64,000 bases of DNA, from positions 186,001 through 250,000 of the forward strand of contig JAGWZK010000002.1 in NCBI GenBank assembly GCA_018968885.1, given 5' to 3'. Below, piece after piece: positions 8,698 through 17,436 of this stretch (the first letter of the stretch is position 1; every line of letters begins with the position of its first letter). Source of the DNA: Planctomycetota bacterium. GTDB taxonomy: Bacteria; Planctomycetota; Phycisphaerae; Phycisphaerales; UBA1924. A program made the position numbers and the translations under genes. The notes under the pieces are model-generated. The model did no database searches and had not been told where the DNA came from. It worked only from the letters and a program-made list of their open reading frames with translations.

Positions 8698-11580
8698 ATG
8701 CCACGCACCGCCAGCGCACCCAAAACCACAATTCCCACCCTTCTCGCCGTCTGCGGCACACTTCTTTCGTCTCAAGCTCTCGCACAAACACTCAATTGGG
8801 CAAATACCTTGGGCGGAGCCGCATCGATCAGTGGCAACTGGTCACCGGCGGCAGTGCCCAACTCCGCGAACGCGCTGGTGTGGAACCTCAACAACACCTA
8901 CACGACGACGTTCAATAACTTCACCACCAGCTCGCTCAACCACACCTTCAGGCGTGGAACGGTGTCATTGAACATGACCTCGCCCCATAGCACGGGGAAC
9001 ATTGTGGTCGGCGATCTCGCCGCGGAAAATGCGCAGGCACGGCTGGTTGGCGGTTTGTATAACACCGCTGGCATCATCACGGTTGGAAATGCATCAACAT
9101 CGATTGGCACGCTGGAGATCATCGGGAGCGGATCGGTGCTGACGCAGAGCGGCACGGGCGACACCAACATCGGTGTGGGCGGCAATGGCAACCTGGAGAT
9201 ATTTAATGGTGGCACACTGAATGTCGCCGATCAGTTCCTGGCGGGCTCAAACGCATCATCCACATCCACGATCACGATGCTAGGACGTGATACCGATGGC
9301 CAGCGTGCGACGCTGAATGTTTCTGGAACCGGCGATTCGCGCATTGGTGCGGGCGGTGATGTGACCATGCTCCTGGATGCGGGTGGAGTTGCCAACTTTG
9401 CCGGTAACGTGATCGTCGCAAACGGTTCAGCTTCCACCTCGTCGATCACGTTGCAGAGTCCAAATAATGTCGTGACTTCGCTCAATATCACTGGTGATCT
9501 TTCGCTGGGTCGCAACACCTCCACCGCTGCTGCGGGAAATGGCACACTCACCGCTGGCAGAGTCTCTCGCGCAACGATCCAAGGCACGTTGAACATCGGC
9601 AACGATCCTGATGGCGGAACCGGACTGCTTCGCCTTGGTGATGGTAATGGAGCTGGTGATGTCGAAGCCCACACCGTGATCCTTGGAAGTTCCGGCACCA
9701 TCGAGTACATGGCGAGCACGTTGACCGTGGATGGCGGATCACTCATTACTCCGGCAGGGTTTCAGCTCAACCTCTCACCTTCGGCAGGCGGTACGCTTGC
9801 GTCGCTTCGCTTCATCAATGGTGCAACGCACAATGCCACCAACACGACTTTCATCGCCAACGCCCCGGACTCCAATGCCGTGCTGCGGATCAACGCCGGC
9901 GCGGTGTTTACTCAAGCGACTGGCTCGATGATCATCGGAGCCCAAGCTGGTTCCAGCGGCACTGTTCTCATTGGCGGCGGCACGCTGAATACCGCTGGCC
10001 TGCTTCGTGCCGGACAATCCGGAAGCGCGCAGCTCAACCTCACAAATGCTGCACAAGTCACTTGTCGCGACTTGGATATTGCTGCAAGTGCCGGGAGCAT
10101 TGGCAACACCATTGTAAATGGCTCAACCATCACCGTGACCGAGGACCTCGTCGTCGGTGGCTCATCTAATGGTTCTGGCGGTTTCAACATCGGGGGCAGT
10201 GGCTTTCTCACCATCTCGAATGGTGGCACTGTCAACACTTCAGCCAATCGCATTGCCTCTGTCACCAGCACAGGCCGTCTGACTGTCGACCACTCCACCC
10301 TCAACGCGAGCGGAAACGTCTTGTGCGTAGGAACACTTTCGCTCATCAATGGCACCATCAACTCTCCATTTATCGAGTGTTACAACACCTGCTCCGGCTC
10401 CGGCACCATCAACGCACGGTTCTTTTCTGACTCTGCCTTCACCCTCGAAGGCCCGCTCACGATCGGTAATACGGCCACCAACTCCGTCGATCGCATCCTC
10501 ATGAACGTCGGCCCTCACACACTGACCTGCATTGATCCCGATGTTGCCGTGCTTGCAGACACCACTATTGCAGGGGGCGTCATCAACGCGACCAATGGCC
10601 TCCGCTTGTTCGGTGGTGACATTCTCTCGGGATTCGGCACCATCAACAGCGACTTCGACAACCTCGGAACGGTCACCTCGAACACCACGGCGGGCATCAC
10701 GTTCACCGGAAATGTCGTGAGCACTTCAGGGCAGCTCGGAGGCACTCGAATCCACTTTGCCTCCGGTTCGACGTACACAGGCCGAAATGTGTCGGCAGGA
10801 ACCAAGTGGCACTCTGATGCCGGGTCCACACTCACCTTCACCGCAGGCACCTCCTCTATTGGTGACAGTTCCACTGATGCCGTCGCCTTTGCAGGCAATC
10901 TTGACATCCAGGGCTCTCTTTTCCTCAACGACACCGGCGGATTCGCCATGCCTCCGAACACCACCATCCGAGGTGACGGCTTCACCTCAATCCAAGGCAC
11001 GACGACGTTGAACCGGACGGGATCAAACCGCCACATTCTCCGCGGCACAGGCACCATCACGGCTGTGTTCAACTCTTCTGGAACCATTTCACCAGGATTG
11101 GATGAAGCAGATCGAACCGGCACGCTCACGATGGGTGCCTTCTATTCCCAATCCGTCGCTGGTGACACCGGCGAACTAATCATGGATCTGGATGGCACGA
11201 CCACCTTGCTGCACGACACACTTGTGCTCAACGGCGGCGGCGCGGTCGACGGTGTTCTTCGGCTTCGCGTCGGGTACTCGCCGCTGAATGGGCACCGCAT
11301 CCCGATCGTCACTCGCGGCGGAAACAACACCATCCTGACCGGCATCTTTGACCAGCTCATCGCCCCCGTCGGCTGGTCGCTGGACTATCGCGCAGACAGC
11401 ATTGACGCCGTGTACTGCGCCTCAGACTTCAACGCCGACGGAATCAGCGACTTCTTTGACTATTTGGATTTCGTAGCCGATTTCAGCAGCGGAGACGCTC
11501 GGGCTGATTTCAACGTCGACGGTGTCATCGACTTCTTCGATTATCTCGACTTTGTCGCCGCATTCTCCAGCGGTTGTTGA
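8698..11580 (+). CDS. Secreted beta-helix-type protein with C-terminal GC-type dockerin, paralogue 1 of 4
   Basis: The start is placed at 8698, where a signal peptide begins (LLAVCGTLLSSQALAQ, predicted cleavage before TLNWAN); the frame opens earlier at 8626 without a signal. The 960-residue product has four parts. First is a conserved opening module (LNW..GG.AS..GNWSPA..P, RGTVSL..TSPH). A long array of Gly/Thr/Asn/Ser-rich repeats follows, of the kind named T5SS/PEP-CTERM-associated repeats (GGTLNVADQFLAGS, DSRIGAGGDV, VIVANGSAS), expected to fold as a right-handed beta-helix. A C-terminal DTGELIMDLDG...YSP segment comes next. The last part is a double EF-hand-like dockerin (about 908-960) ending in SSGC. 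No beta-barrel translocator is present. It most resembles paralogue 4. A surface or extracellular role is inferred. Confidence 0.87.
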   Translation: MPRTASAPKTTIPTLLAVCGTLLSSQALAQTLNWANTLGGAASISGNWSPAAVPNSANALVWNLNNTYTTTFNNFTTSSLNHTFRRGTVSLNMTSPHSTGNIVVGDLAAENAQARLVGGLYNTAGIITVGNASTSIGTLEIIGSGSVLTQSGTGDTNIGVGGNGNLEIFNGGTLNVADQFLAGSNASSTSTITMLGRDTDGQRATLNVSGTGDSRIGAGGDVTMLLDAGGVANFAGNVIVANGSASTSSITLQSPNNVVTSLNITGDLSLGRNTSTAAAGNGTLTAGRVSRATIQGTLNIGNDPDGGTGLLRLGDGNGAGDVEAHTVILGSSGTIEYMASTLTVDGGSLITPAGFQLNLSPSAGGTLASLRFINGATHNATNTTFIANAPDSNAVLRINAGAVFTQATGSMIIGAQAGSSGTVLIGGGTLNTAGLLRAGQSGSAQLNLTNAAQVTCRDLDIAASAGSIGNTIVNGSTITVTEDLVVGGSSNGSGGFNIGGSGFLTISNGGTVNTSANRIASVTSTGRLTVDHSTLNASGNVLCVGTLSLINGTINSPFIECYNTCSGSGTINARFFSDSAFTLEGPLTIGNTATNSVDRILMNVGPHTLTCIDPDVAVLADTTIAGGVINATNGLRLFGGDILSGFGTINSDFDNLGTVTSNTTAGITFTGNVVSTSGQLGGTRIHFASGSTYTGRNVSAGTKWHSDAGSTLTFTAGTSSIGDSSTDAVAFAGNLDIQGSLFLNDTGGFAMPPNTTIRGDGFTSIQGTTTLNRTGSNRHILRGTGTITAVFNSSGTISPGLDEADRTGTLTMGAFYSQSVAGDTGELIMDLDGTTTLLHDTLVLNGGGAVDGVLRLRVGYSPLNGHRIPIVTRGGNNTILTGIFDQLIAPVGWSLDYRADSIDAVYCASDFNADGISDFFDYLDFVADFSSGDARADFNVDGVIDFFDYLDFVAAFSSGC

Positions 11581-11641
11581 TCAGCGGTTCTTGCTCAGCC
11601 ACACACAGTCGCCACCCTCGCCATTCCTGAATGGTCGCCAT

Positions 11642-14485
11642 ATGCCTCGTCTCTCGTCATTACTCTTCGTTCTTCTCGCCGGATCCACCGCCTCTCTCTC
11701 TTCCGGTCAACTCCTGAACTGGACCAACACCTCCGGTGGCACTGCCTCGGTCAGTGGCAACTGGTCCCCCGCTGCCGTCCCCGGCGCAGCCAATACGTTG
11801 CAATTCAACCTTGCCAATACCTTTGGCGTCACCTTCAACTCCTCGACCAGCGCATCGCTTGGCCACATTTACAAACGAGGAACCGTCACACTCTCGATCA
11901 CCAGTCCGCACACTGCAGGCACTTCGGGAATCATCGTCGGCGACACGTCCGGTGACACTGCGATCACCACATTATCCAGCGGTTCCCTCGCCTCACCAGC
12001 CACTATTGCAATTGCCGATGATGCAGGCTCTACGGGTACGCTCAACGTGACGGGACAAGCCGCCGCTCTCTCGACAACTGGTACCGGCCAACTCATCGTC
12101 GGGCGCAACGGCGCGGGAACCATAAACATCACCAATTTTGCTTCTTGCAACGTCGCAAGTAACCTGATTGTCGGCGATGGCTCTGCTTCCGTCGCTGCGG
12201 CCACCATCTCTGGAGCCAGCTTGGCCCCGCCCTTTCCTCGATCCACCTTGAACGTGAATGGGCCTACTGCATCTCGCATTGGGTCGGGTGGCGACGCCAA
12301 CTTGACCATCACCAACGGTGGTCGTGCCGACTTTGCTTCAGATCTGATCGTTGCAAATGGATCCGCCTCCACTTCAAGTATCACAGTCCAGACATCCAAC
12401 GCGTTCAGTTCGCTCCTTTCGGTAGGAGCACATCTCTATCTGGGTCGCAATCTCTCGGCGGGCACGGCCGCAGGCAATGGAACGCTGACGGTCAATGCCG
12501 GTGGCACCGTGGATGTTGGAGGTACGCTCTTCATCGCGGGTGACACACTTGGCGGGACGGGCGAACTGAACATTCTGGCTTCCTCGGCGTCACTGACATG
12601 CAGAACTCTCGATATTGGCTCGGGTGGCACCATTCACCACACGTCTGGCACTCTCCGGGTCGACGGCGGTGCATTCACCCATGCTCCCAGAGCCAACTTT
12701 GATTTCTCCGGTGGACCTGATCCTTCATTTCCCGCAACTACTGTTCTGCAGAATGGCGCGACATACGCCAGCAATGGGCCGACCCAATTAGGGACCTTTG
12801 GCTACGCGACGCTCCGTATCGAATCTGGCTCCCAGTGGAATCACCCAACAGCCGTCTTTGCCATGGGTATCTCCGCACCCAGCAAGGGATCGACGATCGT
12901 TGATGGCACCGGTTCAGTGCTGAGCTGCATCAAAGCACTCATAGGGAGCGGCGGAGACGGAAGCCTTCAAGTATCTGATGGCGGACGACTGACCGCGGAA
13001 TTCGTGGACATCGCCCGTCTATCCGGGGGAACTGGCACGTGGACCGTCGACAATGGGATTGCCACAATTCAAGACACTATCGCCGTTGGAGGGGAGGGAG
13101 CAGTCCCAGGTGGCCCAGGCACTCTCACTCTCACGAATGGGGCAGTGGTCACAGCAAACGATCTGTTCAACCACGCTGGTGCGGGTTCACTCTCGGTGAC
13201 TGACTCAGAACTCAGCGTCACCGGAACGATCCACATCAACAATCCTGCGACGTTTACCAATGCCACCATCAGCGCAGTCGATCTCCAAGTTCACGCCCCA
13301 CTCAGTGCATCGGGCACCATCAATGCCAACATCGAGAATGGCACCGCGCCAATCAACGCCAATGGACCGCTCATTATCAATACTCCGGGTGTGCCACGCT
13401 TCTACCACACGCCCCTGAATGCTGGCATTCACACCGTCGAGTTCATAGATGTGAATCCAATCTACTTTGGCAACACCACCATCAACGGTGGAACTCTTGG
13501 TGTCACCCCACGAGCACAGCTTGACACGGGCTTCACCCTAAGTGGCACTGGCACAATCAGGGGGGTGCTTGATGTCCAAGGTGGGACGATTCACCCGACC
13601 GGTCCAATCGGGCTTGTTATCGATGGACCGATGACGCTCAGTGGCGGTAGCGTCAGCGGCACGCGCTTGGAGATTGGTGTCAACTCAAGCTTGAACGGCA
13701 CGGGAAGTGTCGATGCCGCATACAACGCTCAACTGGGCTCCCGCACAAATGTCTACGGCACAACCTCGCTTGGCAACAACACGGTCGCAGGATTCACCAA
13801 CGCCGGCGAACTCGCGATCTCAGGCAATCTCACAATCGTTGACTCAAACGGCTTCAACCTCGGCACGCTCATCACGCTCAATGGGGGCACGCTTCACAGC
13901 ACGGCACCGGCCATTCTCGGAGTGCCGAACACTGCGTGCACTCTGATCGGTTCCGGCACAATCAACACTTCACTCGAGAATCTTGGTACGATCTCCCCTG
14001 GCCGGGCTACTGGACTTCGGATCGGGATCATCAACATTTCGCAGCTCTTCCAGAATCGCAGCGTCCCGAACCAGGTTGGGCGCATTGTGATTCAAGCCCA
14101 AGGCACCACCACCACCCAGCATGACAGGATCGCGTGCTCTCAGTCTGTCACACTTGAGGGCGAAGTCGTGATTGAACCAATCGATGGCTATGTGCCCGCC
14201 AACGGTGATCGCATCTCTTTCATCACCACCCCTGGCTCCATCACCGGTCACTTTGACACGGTCGCTGCTCCCCGCGGCTGGCACATCGAGTACTCCCAGA
14301 ACCGCACCGAAGCCGTTTTTTGCGCTGCCGATTTCAACTCCGACGGCATCATCGATTTCTTCGACTACCTCGACTTTGTCGCCGCCTTCAGCAATAACGA
14401 CACGGATGCTGATTTCAACTTCGACGGCGTCATTGACTTCTTTGATTATCTCGACTTTGTCGCTGCGTTCTCGAGCGGCTGCTGA
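11642..14485 (+). CDS. Secreted beta-helix-type protein with C-terminal GC-type dockerin, paralogue 2 of 4
   Basis: The start is set at 11642, where a clean signal peptide begins (SSLLFVLLAGSTASLSSGQ, then LLNWTN). The frame extends back to 11522, but that part overlaps the previous gene's dockerin and is not signal-like. The product has 947 residues with the same opening module, repeat field and double dockerin (about 895-947, ending SSGC) as its neighbours. Compared with paralogue 1 it shares special blocks with paralogue 3 only: GIIVGDTSGD, LYLGRNLSAGTAAGNGTL, GTLFIAGDTLGGTGEL, RGWHIEYSQN. This shows a closer common ancestor. Only 61 bases separate it from paralogue 1, which suggests a shared transcript. 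Confidence 0.87.
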   Translation: MPRLSSLLFVLLAGSTASLSSGQLLNWTNTSGGTASVSGNWSPAAVPGAANTLQFNLANTFGVTFNSSTSASLGHIYKRGTVTLSITSPHTAGTSGIIVGDTSGDTAITTLSSGSLASPATIAIADDAGSTGTLNVTGQAAALSTTGTGQLIVGRNGAGTINITNFASCNVASNLIVGDGSASVAAATISGASLAPPFPRSTLNVNGPTASRIGSGGDANLTITNGGRADFASDLIVANGSASTSSITVQTSNAFSSLLSVGAHLYLGRNLSAGTAAGNGTLTVNAGGTVDVGGTLFIAGDTLGGTGELNILASSASLTCRTLDIGSGGTIHHTSGTLRVDGGAFTHAPRANFDFSGGPDPSFPATTVLQNGATYASNGPTQLGTFGYATLRIESGSQWNHPTAVFAMGISAPSKGSTIVDGTGSVLSCIKALIGSGGDGSLQVSDGGRLTAEFVDIARLSGGTGTWTVDNGIATIQDTIAVGGEGAVPGGPGTLTLTNGAVVTANDLFNHAGAGSLSVTDSELSVTGTIHINNPATFTNATISAVDLQVHAPLSASGTINANIENGTAPINANGPLIINTPGVPRFYHTPLNAGIHTVEFIDVNPIYFGNTTINGGTLGVTPRAQLDTGFTLSGTGTIRGVLDVQGGTIHPTGPIGLVIDGPMTLSGGSVSGTRLEIGVNSSLNGTGSVDAAYNAQLGSRTNVYGTTSLGNNTVAGFTNAGELAISGNLTIVDSNGFNLGTLITLNGGTLHSTAPAILGVPNTACTLIGSGTINTSLENLGTISPGRATGLRIGIINISQLFQNRSVPNQVGRIVIQAQGTTTTQHDRIACSQSVTLEGEVVIEPIDGYVPANGDRISFITTPGSITGHFDTVAAPRGWHIEYSQNRTEAVFCAADFNSDGIIDFFDYLDFVAAFSNNDTDADFNFDGVIDFFDYLDFVAAFSSGC

Positions 14486-14547
14486 TCTCGTTCTCACTGC
14501 CAACCACTCTTTCTCCCGATCTGCTTGCCGTGCCGAAAGGACCTTTC

Positions 14548-17400
14548 ATGTCGCGTCTCTCTCCTGTCTTTATCGCTCTCGTTGCCGGTTCAGTATCCAC
14601 TGTCGCTTCAGCCCAACTTCTGAACTGGACGAACATCAGCGGCGGCAGCGCCTCCACCGCCAGCAACTGGAACCCGGTTGTCATCCCCGGGGCTTCGCAC
14701 ACACTTCAATTCGATCTCCCGAACACGTTCACAGTTTCTTACAACAACGCCACTGTTGCCTCTCTCGGCCACGTGTATAAGCGTGGCACCGTCACACTTG
14801 CCATCGGTTCGCCGCACACCGTCGGCGCATCCGGCATCATCCTTGGCGACACCTCTGGCGATATCGCCACCGCCACCCTCTCCACCGGCGACCTCATATC
14901 CACCGCCAACGTTGTTGTTGCTGATGACTCCGGATCGACAGGCACACTCAACATGGTCAATCAGCTCGGAACCTTGGCCACAACCGGCACGGCGGGTCTC
15001 ATTGTCGGTCGCAACGGCGCTGCCACGCTGAATATGAGCAGTTCATCCTCGGCCACAATCAGCGGCAACGCCGTCTTCGGAGAGAACGGCACTTCATCAG
15101 TCACGGCCACCATCTCTGGTGGAAGTACGATCAATCCCAATGTTCGCACTCAGCTCATCGTCAACGGTGCAACCGCATCACGCATCGGCTCGGGCGGCGA
15201 TATTCTTTTCAACATTGTCAACGGCGCCCGTGCCGATTTCGCATCTGATCTCATCGTCGCCAACGGCTCTGCTTCCTTTTCCACGGTCGAGGTTCGAGGA
15301 ACTACTTTGCTCAGCACGCCTTCGCGTTTTTTCGTCGGCGGCAATCTCTATCTCGGCCGAAATCTCTCCGCCGGCACAGCGGCGGGCAATGGTCGGCTTC
15401 ATGTCCTTCATCGCGGAACTGCAATCGTGAATGGAACACTCTTCATCGCCGGTGATACTCTCGGCGGAACAGGCGAACTCACTCTCACCGACCCTGCCTC
15501 GTCCCTCACCTGCAACGCCCTCACCACCGGCTCTGGCGCAAGCATCACTCACACTGGCGGCACGCTGAAGATCAATGGCGGCATAGTCAGTCTTCATGAC
15601 CAGGCGCTCATGGAATTCGATGGCAGTACCGATCCGGCAAATCCCGCTGTCTTCATTCTGGCCAACGGTGCAACCTATGACCGCCTCGCACTCGTCTCTG
15701 TCGGTGCGGCCGGTTCCATGAGCATCCGCATCGAATCAGGCTCACGTCTCAGCACCGGCACATCAGGCCTTTCTCTGGGAGTCAACCCCGGTGATGTCAG
15801 CACCATGACTATTGATGGATTGAACTCCACCGCCCAATCGTTCGCCACCGTCGTGGGTTCCAACGGTCCTGGCACGCTCACTATCCAGAACTCCGCGCTG
15901 CTGGATTGTCAAAGTCTGTCCATCGCCAAGTTCGCCGGCTCCAGTGGCACGGTCAATGTCGATCATGGCAACATTGTGTTGGATTCCGATATCTTCATCG
16001 GTGGATCCGGCCCAACTTCCGGTGGCGCTGGCATTCTGAATGTCTTCAATACTTCCCAGATCAACGCTCGCACCCTTGATGTCTATCCGACGACCGGCTC
16101 CCTCACAGTCAACAATTCGACTCTGCAGTTGTCCCAGTCCTTCATCGTGCGCAATCCCATCACGCTCACCAACGCCACAGTGCACGCTCTCAGCATGGTG
16201 GTTTCAGCACCCGTCTCCGCATCGGGCTTGATCAATGCACAGATTCTCAACGGCACTGCCGCGATCACCGCGAATGGACCGCTCACACTCAACGATGGTG
16301 TCGGATCCGGTCTGCATCGCACTCCTCTCAATGTCGGACCCCACGCTGTCACCTTGAACAACACCGTTGGATATGACCTCGGAAACACGACGATGCTCGG
16401 GGGCACGCTGACTGCCCTTGGCCAGCCATTTCTTCCCGTCGGCTTCACCCTTTCCGGCTCAGGCACTTTCTCAGGCAACCTTAACCTGAATGGCGGCACC
16501 ATCAACCCGGGCGGAGCGACCGGATTGCGACTCATCAGCGGCTCCATATCTCTGACCGGCGGAAGCATCTCCGGCACCCGCCTTGAACTTGCCACCAACA
16601 CGCTGTTGCAAGGTGGTGGCTCCTGCAACGTCGCCATCGATGGCAAGACCGCTTCACAGATTCATATCCAAAGCCCGAGTTCGCTGGGAACCAACACCAT
16701 CGACGGCTTCCTGCACGCCGGTCGCCTCGCCGTCGATAGCACCCTCACCATCGTCGATTCCAACGGATTTAACCTCGGGCCTGATGTTCGATTGAACAAC
16801 GGCACCATCAGTAGCTCTACTCAAGCCGTGTTCGGCAATCCGTCCATCACGAGCACCATGGTCGGCAACGGCACAATCGCCACCTCGCTGTCCAACACCG
16901 GAACCATCAGCCCTGGCTCCGACACAGGCGACCGCACCAGCGCCATCGCCTTCACACGGACATTCATCACCGATTCTGTCGTCGGCGCCGAAGGCAACAT
17001 CATCATCGATGTCGAAGGCACGTCAAATGGTCAGTTCGACATTCTCCCTTGCTCACAATTCGTCATTCTCGGCGGGACCGTCACCATCCGCCCATTCAAT
17101 GGCTACACCCCCTCCAATGGCGACCGCTTCTCATTCATCACCACACCGCGAGAAATCTCCGAGCAATTCGACACCCTGATTGCACCGCGCGGCTGGCACA
17201 TTGAGTACTTCCAGAATCACACGGATGCCGTCTTCTGCGCTGCCGATTTCAACTCAGATGGAATCGTTGATTTCTTTGATTACCTCGATTTCGTCGCCGC
17301 ATTCAGCAGTAACGACACCGATGCCGACTTCAATGTCGATGGTGTCATCGACTTCTTTGACTATCTGGATTTCGTCGCCGCCTTCTCCACAGGTTGCTGA
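14548..17400 (+). CDS. Secreted beta-helix-type protein with C-terminal GC-type dockerin, paralogue 3 of 4
   Basis: The ATG at 14548 has AAAGGA about seven bases upstream and opens a signal peptide (PVFIALVAGSVSTVASAQ, then LLNWTN). The frame's GTG at 14530 lies upstream of that ribosome-binding site and is unlikely. The 950-residue protein has the opening module, the Gly/Thr/Asn-rich repeat field, and a two-loop dockerin ending in STGC. It is nearest to paralogue 2: both carry LYLGRNLSAGTAAGNG, GTLFIAGDTLGGTGEL, LTIVDSNGFNLG and APRGWHIEY in the same order. The exact ligand or surface partner of the dockerin cannot be seen, and no cohesin-like gene is in the window. Confidence 0.87.
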   Translation: MSRLSPVFIALVAGSVSTVASAQLLNWTNISGGSASTASNWNPVVIPGASHTLQFDLPNTFTVSYNNATVASLGHVYKRGTVTLAIGSPHTVGASGIILGDTSGDIATATLSTGDLISTANVVVADDSGSTGTLNMVNQLGTLATTGTAGLIVGRNGAATLNMSSSSSATISGNAVFGENGTSSVTATISGGSTINPNVRTQLIVNGATASRIGSGGDILFNIVNGARADFASDLIVANGSASFSTVEVRGTTLLSTPSRFFVGGNLYLGRNLSAGTAAGNGRLHVLHRGTAIVNGTLFIAGDTLGGTGELTLTDPASSLTCNALTTGSGASITHTGGTLKINGGIVSLHDQALMEFDGSTDPANPAVFILANGATYDRLALVSVGAAGSMSIRIESGSRLSTGTSGLSLGVNPGDVSTMTIDGLNSTAQSFATVVGSNGPGTLTIQNSALLDCQSLSIAKFAGSSGTVNVDHGNIVLDSDIFIGGSGPTSGGAGILNVFNTSQINARTLDVYPTTGSLTVNNSTLQLSQSFIVRNPITLTNATVHALSMVVSAPVSASGLINAQILNGTAAITANGPLTLNDGVGSGLHRTPLNVGPHAVTLNNTVGYDLGNTTMLGGTLTALGQPFLPVGFTLSGSGTFSGNLNLNGGTINPGGATGLRLISGSISLTGGSISGTRLELATNTLLQGGGSCNVAIDGKTASQIHIQSPSSLGTNTIDGFLHAGRLAVDSTLTIVDSNGFNLGPDVRLNNGTISSSTQAVFGNPSITSTMVGNGTIATSLSNTGTISPGSDTGDRTSAIAFTRTFITDSVVGAEGNIIIDVEGTSNGQFDILPCSQFVILGGTVTIRPFNGYTPSNGDRFSFITTPREISEQFDTLIAPRGWHIEYFQNHTDAVFCAADFNSDGIVDFFDYLDFVAAFSSNDTDADFNVDGVIDFFDYLDFVAAFSTGC

Positions 17401-17436
17401 TCCGGATTCGCTCACACTCATTCCAAGGACACTTCA